A stretch of DNA of 64,000 nt, taken from the NCBI GenBank assembly GCA_030646295.1, contig JAUSND010000016.1, forward strand, positions 124,001 to 188,000, in the 5' to 3' direction. The position numbers and the translations under genes were made by a program. Numbering within the stretch: position 1 is the first letter of the stretch; each line of letters opens with the position of its first letter. Under the pieces are notes generated by a model, which was not told the origin of the DNA, ran no database searches, and saw only the letters and a list, made by a program, of their open reading frames with translations. This document shows positions 33,765-42,116 of this stretch, piece by piece. This stretch comes from Moraxellaceae bacterium (GTDB lineage: Bacteria > Pseudomonadota > Gammaproteobacteria > Pseudomonadales > Moraxellaceae).

Positions 33765-35141
33765 TCAGCGCGCCTTCATGTAAGGCTCAAGCAGTGATCG
33801 TGCGTAAATCTGCGCATCAATCACGGTCATGAAGGTATAGGCGCCCATCAGCTTGCGACTCAGGAACATGAGTTCCTTGGGTGGTACGGAGAAGCTTTTG
33901 CTGGCGGCTGATTTCGCGGCCATGCTGGCAGCGCGCACATGCAGCCGGCTTTTGGCCCACATGTACTTGCCGTCAGCCGTCACGGTTTCGGCCGGAGCAT
34001 CCTTCAGGTCAGAGAAGGGTTCGATGGCCAGGAACATGAGGTCGATCAGGCTGTTGCGCGTGGTGTCCTGCATGTTGTCAAAAAAGCTGAAGCCTTTCAT
34101 GGCCTCGCGCATCAGTTCGCGGTCCCTGAAGAACGCACCACGTGTCAGCTTGCGCGCCAGCGTGATCAGGTCATCCGGAAAATCACGCACGGCACCAAAG
34201 TCCAGCAGGATGATCTGGTCAACGTCGCCATCCTTCTCGGCCAGCCGTACCAGATAGTTGCCAAAGTTGGGGTCGGTCTGCATCTCGCCCCACTGGAAAA
34301 CTTCGCGGACACATACATCCAGTGCCGAAAGGGCCAGCTGGTTACGACGTTCCTGCGGGAGAGCCAGCACAATCGGGCTGTTGATCGGAACGCCACGCTC
34401 AAAGCTCATGCACAAAATGGTGTTGGTGCAGTAGTCCGAATAGATGCGCGGCACGATGTAGCGCGGGTCGGCATTCAGGTAGGAATGGAACAGGCGGGTG
34501 GTTTCCATTTCCTGCCGGTAGTTCACCTCGCGATGCATCATCAGGCGCACTTCATCGAGCCATTCCTCGAATTCGCGCGTCATTGGCACGACCTTGGAGA
34601 CCCTGAGCAACTGGGTGACCAGACTGAGGTCGGTGTCGATCGCCTGGGCCACACCCGGATACTGCACTTTCAGGACCAGTTCGGTGCCATCACTCTTGCG
34701 ACGGGCACGGTGGACCTGCGCCAGCGAGGCAGCGCCCAGCGGGGAGTGGTCAATTTCCAGCTCGGAAAAGCGTTTTTCGCCCAGCTGTTCACGGATCACG
34801 CTTTCCATGGTCGGCCAGCTGAGTGCGGTGGTGTCGTCATTCAGCTGGTGCAGGGCATTGGTGATTTCAGGCGGCAGGAAATGCTCGCCATACAGCGCCA
34901 TCATCTGGCCGATCTTGACCACCGACCCCTTGAGCTTGCCCAGTTCACGGACCAGATACTGGGCCTGTTCGGCCATGGCCCGGCGGCGTTTGCCCTCGCG
35001 CTCTTCCGGGCTGGCAAACATCGAGCCGGCCGCACCGGCGGCCAGACGTGTACTGGCGATGAATCCGGCCTTGGCCATGGAGAAACGGCGTTCAAAAGCC
35101 CCTGTTTTCAGGCGCTTCATCTCATGGGGGTTGTCGCTCAT
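33765..35141 (-). CDS. ABC1/UbiB-family atypical kinase
   Basis: A 458-residue ABC1 (ADCK/COQ8-like) protein: KxGQ motif VVKIGQMMAL (76-79), PLGAASLAQVHRA, VLKVQYPG (Lys158), MQTDPNFGNYLV and ILLDFGAVRDFP. No clear C-terminal membrane anchors as in UbiB, so it is one of the soluble paralogues. The family binds ATP and supports ubiquinone or lipid metabolism. Its neighbours are two acyltransferases, consistent with a lipid role. It is divergent from the first of them, with a 145-bp gap. Confidence 0.92.
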   Translation of the reverse strand: MSDNPHEMKRLKTGAFERRFSMAKAGFIASTRLAAGAAGSMFASPEEREGKRRRAMAEQAQYLVRELGKLKGSVVKIGQMMALYGEHFLPPEITNALHQLNDDTTALSWPTMESVIREQLGEKRFSELEIDHSPLGAASLAQVHRARRKSDGTELVLKVQYPGVAQAIDTDLSLVTQLLRVSKVVPMTREFEEWLDEVRLMMHREVNYRQEMETTRLFHSYLNADPRYIVPRIYSDYCTNTILCMSFERGVPINSPIVLALPQERRNQLALSALDVCVREVFQWGEMQTDPNFGNYLVRLAEKDGDVDQIILLDFGAVRDFPDDLITLARKLTRGAFFRDRELMREAMKGFSFFDNMQDTTRNSLIDLMFLAIEPFSDLKDAPAETVTADGKYMWAKSRLHVRAASMAAKSAASKSFSVPPKELMFLSRKLMGAYTFMTVIDAQIYARSLLEPYMKAR

Positions 35142-35286
35142 CGGAGAATCCGGAGGGGCAGGGAACCGGTATTCTACCCGAAGCTCCGGCCAATGCGTTT
35201 ACCCAAAAAGGGATATGACCTTGATTTTGGCGAATGTTGCCGGCCGTACAACCCGGTATGATTCGTTTTCCCGAGTAGCTGACTGG

Positions 35287-36150
35287 ATGGTTCCTCCGAT
35301 GTCTCGTGCCTTGCCTGATCCGCTGGACTTCACGCCACCCCCGCTGAGCCGCCTCAAGCGTCAGCTGTGGCTGCAGCAGCAGTGGTTTGCCCCGCAAACC
35401 TTCGGGATGGAGCATCTGGACCCTTCGCGGCCGGCACTCTATGTGGGTAACCACACCATTTATGGCGTGCTTGATGCGCCCCTGATGTTGCTGGATGTCT
35501 ACGAAAAGACCGGTATCTATTTCCGTTCCCTCGGCGACCGCTTTCATTTTGATGTGCCCGTCTGGCGTGACCTGCTGCTGGATGGCGGAGCCGTACACGG
35601 TACCCCCGAGGTGTGCTCCGCACTGATGAATGCCGGTGAGCACATCATTGTGTTTCCCGGCGGCGCGCGCGAGGTGATGAAGAACCGTGGCGAGGAATAC
35701 CGGCTGGTGTGGAAGAACCGTACCGGTTTTGCCCGCATGGCCATGCAGCATGGCTACGACATCATCCCGTTTGCGGCGCTGGGTGCGGATGATGCCTACA
35801 GCATCCGTTATGACAGCCAGCGGTTCCGGCAGAGCCTGCTGGGCAAGGTGGTCAGGAAGACCGGCCTGATGGATTCGCTGTTTCGTGGTGGCGACACGCT
35901 GGGCCCTCTGGTGACAGGCGTTGCCGGAACCACCATTCCACGGCCTGAAAAAATGTACTTCATGTTTGGCGAGCGCATTTCCACGGCAGCGTTGCAGGAT
36001 GAGTACCAGAGCAAGGCTGCCCAGTGGCAGGTGCGCAAGCAGGTGGAAATGGCCATCTACAACCAGCTGGATACCTTGCGAGGCATCCGTGCAAAAGACA
36101 CGGACTGGTCGTGGTGGCGCAAGAAACTGATTGCCCGTCCGGGTCAGTAA
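35287..36150 (+). CDS. Lysophospholipid acyltransferase-like protein (DGAT2/TMEM68-like)
   Basis: A 287-residue PlsC-superfamily protein: acyltransferase motif YVGNHTIYGVLDAPL, in which six residues separate His and Asp instead of the usual four, and VFPGGAREVMKNRGEEYRLVWKNRTGFARMA, the form found in DGAT2/TMEM68-like members. It probably acylates glycerolipids at the membrane face. The start may be 35287 or 35299; longer upstream frames run antisense into the kinase gene and were not used. It lies just before a second, different acyltransferase. Confidence 0.85.
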   Translation: MVPPMSRALPDPLDFTPPPLSRLKRQLWLQQQWFAPQTFGMEHLDPSRPALYVGNHTIYGVLDAPLMLLDVYEKTGIYFRSLGDRFHFDVPVWRDLLLDGGAVHGTPEVCSALMNAGEHIIVFPGGAREVMKNRGEEYRLVWKNRTGFARMAMQHGYDIIPFAALGADDAYSIRYDSQRFRQSLLGKVVRKTGLMDSLFRGGDTLGPLVTGVAGTTIPRPEKMYFMFGERISTAALQDEYQSKAAQWQVRKQVEMAIYNQLDTLRGIRAKDTDWSWWRKKLIARPGQ

Positions 36151-36189
36151 CCGGTGCGCCCTGAATTCATTGTCTGAATAAGATTTCGT

Positions 36190-36231
36190 GACCACCACCA
36201 TGACCTGAACCGGATATTCAGTGTGGTGGTC
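36190..36231. repeat. Nested hairpin between two acyltransferase genes
   Basis: Outer arms GACCACCAC (36190-36198) and GTGGTGGTC (36223-36231) enclose inner arms CTGAA (36205-36209) and TTCAG (36217-36221). The double hairpin lies 22 bp before the second acyltransferase start. No T run follows, so a plain terminator is unlikely. Confidence 0.55.
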
Positions 36232-36253
36232 CTGCAGGATGGAGAGTTGAAAA

Positions 36254-36820
36254 TTGCCTAACGTGATGACCCGGTTTATTGGCCAGGCCTTCTTCAAGTG
36301 CACCGGCTGGACCTATGACCGTCGTCCGGAGTTGTGGTCGGACAAGCAGGTAGTGATCGGTTTTCCTCATACCAGCAACATGGATGCCGTGCGTGCCTTT
36401 GCCCTGTTCATGGCGCTGGGTTTGAAAACCTACACCATGATCAAGCGCGAGCTTTTTTTCTGGCCCTTGTCACTGGTGTTGCGGCTGGTGGGAGGGTTGC
36501 CGGTTGATCGTGCCAGCAGCGGGCAGGTTGTGACCAGAATGGCTGCCGAGTTTGAGCAGCACGAACGCTTTACGCTGGTGGTGGCGCCGGAAGGCACGCG
36601 CGGAAAGGATGGCCAGAAGCCCGCCATCCGGACCGGTTTCTGGCACATCGCCAAGGCGGCAAATGTGCCGATTGTGTTGATGCTCTCCGATAATGCATCG
36701 CGTCAGGGGCGCTTTCTGGGACGCATTCATCCCGATAACATGCCGGAAGACTTGCGCAAGATACAGGCACTGTATCGCGAAGCCGGTATCGAGATTACGC
36801 TGCCGCAGACTGCCGTCTGA
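36254..36820 (+). CDS. 1-acylglycerol-3-phosphate acyltransferase-like protein
   Basis: A 188-residue PlsC-type acyltransferase: FPHTSNMDAVR gives the HX4D motif, and VVAPEGTRGKDGQKP gives the substrate-binding EGTR motif; TGFWHIAKAANVPIVLM is the last family block. Short for the family, lacking an N-terminal membrane anchor. It starts with TTG at 36254, supported by GGAGAG at proper spacing; ATG 36266 is the alternative. Possibly used for lipid or wax remodelling. Confidence 0.85.
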   Translation: MPNVMTRFIGQAFFKCTGWTYDRRPELWSDKQVVIGFPHTSNMDAVRAFALFMALGLKTYTMIKRELFFWPLSLVLRLVGGLPVDRASSGQVVTRMAAEFEQHERFTLVVAPEGTRGKDGQKPAIRTGFWHIAKAANVPIVLMLSDNASRQGRFLGRIHPDNMPEDLRKIQALYREAGIEITLPQTAV

Positions 36821-36882
36821 TACGGGGCAGAGTGATCAGCCGATCACCGATACCGGTATGGCCAAAACTGGCAAGTCCAGTC

Positions 36883-37668
36883 TCAGACCTCGTGTACAAA
36901 CAGCTTCCTGTCAAAGCGCACTTGTGGCCAGAACACGCCGTCATCGGCGCGTTCGCCGGCGGCAACCACCATGATGGGAAACGCACCATCGGCAAGCTTC
37001 AGTAGCTTGCGCACCCTCAGGTCGTCAAAGCCTTCCATCATGCAGGTATCAAAGCCGTGTGCGCGAAAGGCCAGCACCAGGTTCTCGCACGCCAGTGCCG
37101 CACTTTTGGCGGCCCATAACCGGATTTCGGCGTGGGTATGAGGGCCGCGCGGGATCGGTGTGAACAAGCCGCCAACGGAAAACGCCGCCTTCTTGAGCAT
37201 GGCAATGCTGTCGAGCGGGCCGGGCGTGTAATGGTAGGGAATGAGCTGGTAGTAGCGCTTCACCAGTGGCGGCACATCGGGCATTGGCCATTCGCGCAGC
37301 ATCTGGCGCGAGAACTCGTCAACGCGGTCGGTACGGGCCACACACACGATCAGTTCTGACGCGGTTTTTGCCGCAGACTGGCTCATGCAGGCCTTGACCA
37401 GCGCGGCTTTCTTGCCGGCCGAGCGCACCACATAAAATTCCCAGGGTTGCAGGCCGGAGGAGCAGGGCGCCAGCATGGCCATGTCCAGACAGTCGTCCAC
37501 GACGGCGCGCGGAACGGGCGTAGCGGTGAACTTGCGTACCGAGCGCCGGCTGGTGACCACCTGACGGAACGACTCCAGATCAATGCCCTGCGGGGCAGGC
37601 TCGTAGTAACGCTGCTTGCCGCCAACCAGAATGGTGTCGGGGGATTTTTTCGTGGCAGTGGTGCTCAT
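36883..37668 (-). CDS. Nitroreductase family protein
   Basis: A 261-residue FMN-dependent nitroreductase: FMN-phosphate motif SRRSVRKFTATPV, CSSGLQPWEFYVV, and ALACENLVLAFRAHGFDTCMMEGFDDLRVRKLL. It contains a longer insertion than simple NfsB-type enzymes (LVKRYYQLIPYHYTPG). Probably a NAD(P)H-dependent reductase of nitroaromatics, quinones or similar. A large symmetric operator-like element lies right before it. Confidence 0.87.
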   Translation of the reverse strand: MSTTATKKSPDTILVGGKQRYYEPAPQGIDLESFRQVVTSRRSVRKFTATPVPRAVVDDCLDMAMLAPCSSGLQPWEFYVVRSAGKKAALVKACMSQSAAKTASELIVCVARTDRVDEFSRQMLREWPMPDVPPLVKRYYQLIPYHYTPGPLDSIAMLKKAAFSVGGLFTPIPRGPHTHAEIRLWAAKSAALACENLVLAFRAHGFDTCMMEGFDDLRVRKLLKLADGAFPIMVVAAGERADDGVFWPQVRFDRKLFVHEV

Positions 37669-37694
37669 GACTGAGGCTTCCGGATCATTTGATA

Positions 37695-37731
37695 GTTTGA
37701 CAATAATCGAACTGTTCGATGGATGTCAAAC
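37695..37731 (-). promoter_or_regulatory. 37-bp nested palindrome in the nitroreductase promoter
   Basis: GTTTGACA (37695-37702) and TGTCAAAC (37724-37731) form outer arms; TCGAAC-T-GTTCGA (37707-37719) forms the core; 4-bp spacers separate them on both sides. On the minus strand the right arm supplies a TTGACA -35, and TATTGT (37705-37700) is a -10 at 18 bp, so the core lies in the promoter spacer. It looks like a repressor or MerR-type target. No regulator gene is adjacent. Confidence 0.65.
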
Positions 37732-37758
37732 CCACTCCGGCGTCATGCAGGCGGGAAT

Positions 37759-38598
37759 CTATTCAGTCAGCTGCCAACCCGTATCGCTTTCCAGCACACG
37801 TCCGGCATCACGCAGCCTGATCAGGTGCGCCAGCAGCGAGTAGCGGGCCACCGGGTGCAGGGCAGGATTTACGTCGTCGTATACCAGAGGCACCAGATGA
37901 TCGAGTGACATCGGTTCGCCCGACATCTTTGACAACACCTTTGCCTCACGCGCGAGACGATGATGAATGGTGTACTGGATGAGTGCCTGGGCATTGTCGA
38001 TGACATCACCATGGCCCGGTGCAATTTGTGCGATGGGTTGGTGCGACAGTTTTTCCAGCGAGTTCAGGTAGTCGGTCATGTTGCCCGAGGGCGGCACGAT
38101 CACCACGGTCGAGCCATTGATGAGGTGGTCACCGCTGAACAGCAGGTCTTCCTCTTCCAGCCGGTAGCAAAGGTGATTACCGACATGGCCGGGGGTGTGC
38201 AGCGCCAGCAGGGTGAATTCCGGCGTGGCCAGTTCATCGCCATCCACCAGTTCCTTGTCCACCATCAGCGTGGCTTGCGCGGGATCGCCGTCCAGCGGGG
38301 ACTGGCCGAGAATTTCTGCACCGGTTTTATCGCGCAGCAGCAATGCTGCAGGCGCATGGTCCTGATGCGTGTGCGTCAGCACAATCCAGCGGATGCGGCC
38401 ACCCAGATCATTGGCGGCGGCCAGCAGTGCATCCACATGCGCATCGATGGCCGGGCCTGGGTCCAGCACTGCAATGTCCTGCGTGCCGATCAGGTAACTG
38501 TTGGTGCCCGGGCCGGTCATGAAGCCGGGATTAGGGGCAAGCACGCGGGTAACCCGCGCACTCAGTGCCACCGGTTTCCCGGCAATCAGCTCAGCCAC
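37759..38598 (-). CDS. Metallo-beta-lactamase-fold hydrolase (LACTB2-like)
   Basis: A 279-residue MBL protein: VLTHTHQDHAPAA (His76, His78, Asp80, His81), LHTPGHVGNHLCY, FSGDHLINGSTVVI and a C-terminal winged-helix segment (LLAHLIRLRDAGRV). The layout matches LACTB2/thioesterase-like members rather than antibiotic-hydrolysing enzymes. It overlaps the upstream enoyl-CoA hydratase-type gene by 8 bp, so the two are coupled, suggesting a role with acyl-CoA metabolism. Confidence 0.88.
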   Translation of the reverse strand: MAELIAGKPVALSARVTRVLAPNPGFMTGPGTNSYLIGTQDIAVLDPGPAIDAHVDALLAAANDLGGRIRWIVLTHTHQDHAPAALLLRDKTGAEILGQSPLDGDPAQATLMVDKELVDGDELATPEFTLLALHTPGHVGNHLCYRLEEEDLLFSGDHLINGSTVVIVPPSGNMTDYLNSLEKLSHQPIAQIAPGHGDVIDNAQALIQYTIHHRLAREAKVLSKMSGEPMSLDHLVPLVYDDVNPALHPVARYSLLAHLIRLRDAGRVLESDTGWQLTE

Positions 38599-39280
38599 GG
38601 ATCAGGCCCTGTTCCTTCGCCATGGCGGTCAGGGTCTTGCGCAGGCCGCGCTTGATGGCGCCGTAGGTGCCACGATCCTTCTCGGCCATCATTTCAGCCA
38701 GGGCCATGGCGGCGGGCAGCAGCTCTTCTTCCGTGTGAATGCTGTCGGCGACTTTCATCTGGAGCGCTTCCTGCCCACCCACAGCCTTGCCGGTCAGTGC
38801 CAGCACCTTGAGTGCCTGCTGGTCCGGCAGTTCACGAATGATTTCGGTCATGACCGGCGTGAACGGGATCTTGATGTTCACTTCCGAGTAGCAGAAACGG
38901 CCGCGATCAGCGCGCATCAGACGGAAGTCGGCGCCCGACGCCATGATGGCGCCACCGGCATAGCAGTTGCCGTTGATGGCCATGATGACGGGCAGGTCCA
39001 GTACGGCAATGCGCAGCAGCATGTGTTCCAGCTTCTGCACGAAATCCTTGAAGCCTTCACCGTCCTGCGTCATCAGCCAGGGCAGGTCGATCCCGTTGCA
39101 GAAGGTCTTGGGATGGCTGCTGACGATCAGCAGGGAAGCATTGCTGCGGTCTGCCTCGATCTGGTCCAGGCAGGCGTGGTATTCAGCCAGCACGTCCGGG
39201 TTGAAGGTATTGTCCTTGTCGCCGTTGGTCAGGGTCAGCACAAACACTGCACCCTTCTTGTCGAGTTGCATGAACGTCAT
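38591..39280 (-). CDS. Enoyl-CoA hydratase/isomerase family protein
   Basis: A 229-residue crotonase, shorter than typical hydratases. Oxyanion hole FCNGIDLPWL and INGNCYAGGAIMASGADFRLM; the residue pattern is close to delta3,delta2-enoyl-CoA isomerases that help oxidise unsaturated fatty acids. It lacks obvious paired hydratase glutamates. Overlaps the MBL gene. Isomerase activity is inference. Confidence 0.85.
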   Translation of the reverse strand: MTFMQLDKKGAVFVLTLTNGDKDNTFNPDVLAEYHACLDQIEADRSNASLLIVSSHPKTFCNGIDLPWLMTQDGEGFKDFVQKLEHMLLRIAVLDLPVIMAINGNCYAGGAIMASGADFRLMRADRGRFCYSEVNIKIPFTPVMTEIIRELPDQQALKVLALTGKAVGGQEALQMKVADSIHTEEELLPAAMALAEMMAEKDRGTYGAIKRGLRKTLTAMAKEQGLIRG

Positions 39281-39378
39281 AAGAGGCCTCCAATAAAGAC
39301 CCGCAAGTCTATGGCATGACGAGGGGCGCGGCTACAATCCCGTGCCTCTCCCATGCTCTTCCGCTGCAAGGTCCATCC

Positions 39379-40155
39379 ATGCTGATGCTGCTGTCCCCCG
39401 CCAAGACACTGGATTATGAACGTCCGGTACCATCCTTGCCGCTGACCACCCCGGATTTCGTGAAAGAAGCCAATGCGCTGATTGCCATCCTGCGCGAGCT
39501 TTCCGTGCAGGACGTGGCGGCACTCATGCACCTGAGCGACAAGCTGGCGGCGCTGAATGTGGCCCGCTATGCCGACTGGAGCCCCAGGTTTACCGAGGCC
39601 AATTCCCGTGCGGCCGTGCTGGCCTTCAAGGGGGATGTGTATGAGGGCATGGAAGCGTGGACGTTTGATGAGGATGATCACGCCTTTGCCCAGCAGCATC
39701 TGCGCATTCTCTCCGGCCTGTATGGCCTGCTGCGTCCGCTTGATCGCCTGCAGCCCTATCGTCTGGAAATGGGAACCTCGCTCAGAAACCCGAAGGGCAA
39801 CACGCTTTATGCCTTCTGGGGCGACACCATTGCCAAAGCGGTGAATGCGGCACTGGCAGCGCAGGACGACGACATTCTGGTTAACCTCGCGTCTGAGGAA
39901 TACAACAAGGCGGCACTGACCAAAAGCCTGAAAGCCCGTGTCATCACGCCGCAATTCCGTGAGGAAAAAGACGGTACGTTCAAGATGGTGAGTTTTTATG
40001 CCAAGCGCGCACGCGGTCTGATGGCATCGTATGTCATTCGCAATCGCCTGGCCGATCCCGAACAGCTCAAGGATTTTGATGCAGATGGCTACGGCTATAA
40101 CCGCGCGCTTTCAAACGGCGATACGTGGGTGTTCACGCGAAAATATCCTGCCTAG
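39379..40155 (+). CDS. yaaA: Peroxide stress protein YaaA
   Basis: A 258-residue YaaA/DUF328 protein, full length: MLMLLSPAKTLDYE, YADWSPRF, FKGDVYEGMEAWTFD, LYGLLRPLDRLQPYRLEMGT, LVNLASEEYNKA, FYAKRARGLMASYVI and GYGYN. In E. coli it limits free iron and DNA damage during peroxide stress and is induced by OxyR. The ATG at 39379 begins the conserved family start. Single gene, divergent from the enoyl-CoA gene. Confidence 0.96.
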   Translation: MLMLLSPAKTLDYERPVPSLPLTTPDFVKEANALIAILRELSVQDVAALMHLSDKLAALNVARYADWSPRFTEANSRAAVLAFKGDVYEGMEAWTFDEDDHAFAQQHLRILSGLYGLLRPLDRLQPYRLEMGTSLRNPKGNTLYAFWGDTIAKAVNAALAAQDDDILVNLASEEYNKAALTKSLKARVITPQFREEKDGTFKMVSFYAKRARGLMASYVIRNRLADPEQLKDFDADGYGYNRALSNGDTWVFTRKYPA

Positions 40156-40341
40156 GCCGCAGGGCGCTGCTTGTGCTCCCCGTTTCCCGGCTATGCTGTT
40201 GAAGGCGTGGCCTTGCTGGCCCTTGCAGGGAAAACTTCAGTCACGCTGATCTGGAAGGCAGGTACAACCATCATCACCCTGTGCCCGCATTCAGGATGAA
40301 TGATTATCCGGAAAAACGTACTACCAACAGGGGAAGTCATC

Positions 40342-40911
40342 ATGTCTGCCAGCATCAATATCCTCGCCATTTCCGGCAGCCTGCGTCGTCAGTCCCTCAA
40401 TACTGCTCTGCTGCATGCGGCACAGGCCGCAATGATTCCGGGCGTCACGATAGAGGTGGCCACGCTGCATGGTATTCCGCTCTACGACGGTGATCTGGAG
40501 GAGCAGGAGGGCATTCCGCAGGCAGTTGCCGATCTCAAGTCACGCATCATTGTGTGTGACGGATTGCTGCTGGCGACCCCGGAGTACAACAACGGCATCC
40601 CGGGCGTGTTCAAGAATGCCATCGACTGGCTGTCTCGTCCGCCGGCCGATAGCGGCCGTGTGTTTGGTGGTCGGCCGGTAGCCGTGATTGGCGCTTCGCC
40701 CGGAGGCTTTGGAACAATCCTGGCCCAGAGCGCCTGGCTGCCTGTGCTGAGGACGCTGGGCATGAATCACTGGGCGGGTGGCCGCCTGATGGCATCACGT
40801 GCCCATCAGGCCTTTGATGCGGCCGGTGAGCTGACGGATGAAAACCTGCGCAAGCAGCTGTCCGGCTTTATCGAAGGCTATGCGCGCTTTGTCGAGGCAA
40901 GTCGTCGCTGA
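40342..40911 (+). CDS. NADPH-dependent FMN reductase (quinone/chromate reductase type)
   Basis: A 189-residue flavodoxin-like reductase of the ChrR/azoreductase group: AISGSLRRQSLNTALL phosphate loop, LLATPEYNNGIPGVFKNAIDWLSRP and AVIGASPGGFGTI. It reduces FMN, quinones and possibly metals. ATG 40342 has GGGGAA upstream. Next to yaaA, consistent with oxidative-stress duty. A strong terminator follows. Confidence 0.9.
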   Translation: MSASINILAISGSLRRQSLNTALLHAAQAAMIPGVTIEVATLHGIPLYDGDLEEQEGIPQAVADLKSRIIVCDGLLLATPEYNNGIPGVFKNAIDWLSRPPADSGRVFGGRPVAVIGASPGGFGTILAQSAWLPVLRTLGMNHWAGGRLMASRAHQAFDAAGELTDENLRKQLSGFIEGYARFVEASRR

Positions 40912-40937
40912 GTGTCCTGTTGCGTGCCGTGACGCTC

Positions 40938-40970
40938 AAAAAAAGCCCCGGACTTGCCGGGGCTTTTTTG
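40938..40970. terminator. Bidirectional intrinsic terminator
   Basis: AAAAAAGCCCCGG-acttg-CCGGGGCTTTTTT between convergent genes. Confidence 0.93.
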
Positions 40971-40975
40971 CAGGG

Positions 40976-41938
40976 TCAGGCCGCTTCGCGGGTGGTGGCC
41001 CTGGTGTTGGCCGTGACATCCGCTTCACGCTGCCACTCTGGCGGCATCCACAAGTGTTTCAGTCGTGCCAGCAGTCCGCCGGGCTTGCCCATGTCGCGGA
41101 ACATGTCCACGTATTCATGCGTCCAGCTGACGATAAGATTGTTTGAGTGCACCGGGCGGGTAATGCCGTAACGGATCGGTTCGGCGGCTTTTTCTTCGAC
41201 AAAGGTGCCAAAGAGGCGGTCAAAAATGATGAACACCCCACCATAGTTGGTGTCGATGTAGCCGGTGTTGCTGGCATGGTGCACGCGGTGATGGTTGGGC
41301 GTGTTGAAGATGAACTCGATGGCCGGGTGCAGCTTGGTGACCAGCGTGGTGTGAATGAAGAACTGGTACACCAGTGACAGCGCAAAGCTCACACCAATCC
41401 ATACCGGATTAAAGCCGATGAATGCCAGTGGCACGTAGAACAGCCAGCCGCCATTGAAAATGTTGGTGGCATTCTGGCGCATGGCGGTCGAGAAATTCAT
41501 GCGTTCCGAGGAGTGATGGGTAACGTGTGCACACCACAACCAGCGCACACGATGCGACGCGCGGTGAAACCAGTAGAACACAAAGTCGGTCAGCACCCAG
41601 AGCAGGGCGCCGGTGGCCCAGTTCAGCTCGATGTCGAGCACGCGATAGTGATAGGCCAGTGCATACACGGGAAAGGCGATGATGCCGGCAAACAGCAGTT
41701 CGGTGATCTGGTAACCGGCACCCAGCATGAAGTTGCGCACGGCCTCACCGGTGTCCATCAGCACGGGGTTGTTCCGGATGCGCAGGTATTCCCACACGGC
41801 CACACCAATAAAGAACGGCGTGGCAATCATGAAAATCAGCTGACGTTCGTCCAGTGCCAGCCATGGCGCAACGGTGGCCCAGAGTTCGGCCATCCCGCTT
41901 TGGGTCCAGACGTTGGTGATCATGTCGATGAGGCTCAT
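40976..41938 (-). CDS. Sterol desaturase/fatty acid hydroxylase family membrane protein
   Basis: A 320-residue integral membrane di-iron protein. Histidine boxes: WFHRASHRVRWLWCAHVTHHSSERMN and TPNHHRVHHASNTGYIDTNYGG. Four or more hydrophobic segments around them. The family hydroxylates or desaturates lipids and sterols at the membrane; related bacterial proteins also act on ether lipids. The long C-terminal part (YVDMFRDMGKPGGLLARLKHLW) is shared with alkylglycerol-type members. Divergent from an AraC regulator that probably controls it. Confidence 0.9.
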   Translation of the reverse strand: MSLIDMITNVWTQSGMAELWATVAPWLALDERQLIFMIATPFFIGVAVWEYLRIRNNPVLMDTGEAVRNFMLGAGYQITELLFAGIIAFPVYALAYHYRVLDIELNWATGALLWVLTDFVFYWFHRASHRVRWLWCAHVTHHSSERMNFSTAMRQNATNIFNGGWLFYVPLAFIGFNPVWIGVSFALSLVYQFFIHTTLVTKLHPAIEFIFNTPNHHRVHHASNTGYIDTNYGGVFIIFDRLFGTFVEEKAAEPIRYGITRPVHSNNLIVSWTHEYVDMFRDMGKPGGLLARLKHLWMPPEWQREADVTANTRATTREAA

Positions 41939-42040
41939 GGCAGCTCCCCTGTTGCTATGAATGTTGTTATGGCTATTCGGGTTGTTGTGCGTCGCCTGGC
42001 GGAAGCCGGGCTTCTGATGTGGTTATTATTTAGGCAGTCG

Positions 42041-42087
42041 GTCAATATTTATTGACTATCGATGACTTGAAATTGACTATTGGTGAC
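42041..42087. promoter_or_regulatory. AraC-type direct repeats and a palindrome in the divergent gap
   Basis: TTGACTATYGRTGAC occurs twice, at 42052 and 42073, exactly 21 bp (two helical turns) apart, the classic spacing for AraC-type binding. The first copy overlaps the palindrome GTCAATA-TT-TATTGAC (42041-42056). They lie 30 bp before the AraC gene and about 100 bp from the hydroxylase gene. Confidence 0.65.
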
Positions 42088-42116
42088 ATGTACTGCAGTC
42101 ATAGAGAGACCAGAGC

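Noticed and set aside
33939-35286. Plus-strand frames that would extend the first acyltransferase upstream or form a separate 440-residue protein
   Set aside because: They run antisense to the ABC1 kinase gene; the acyltransferase family begins only after 35287.
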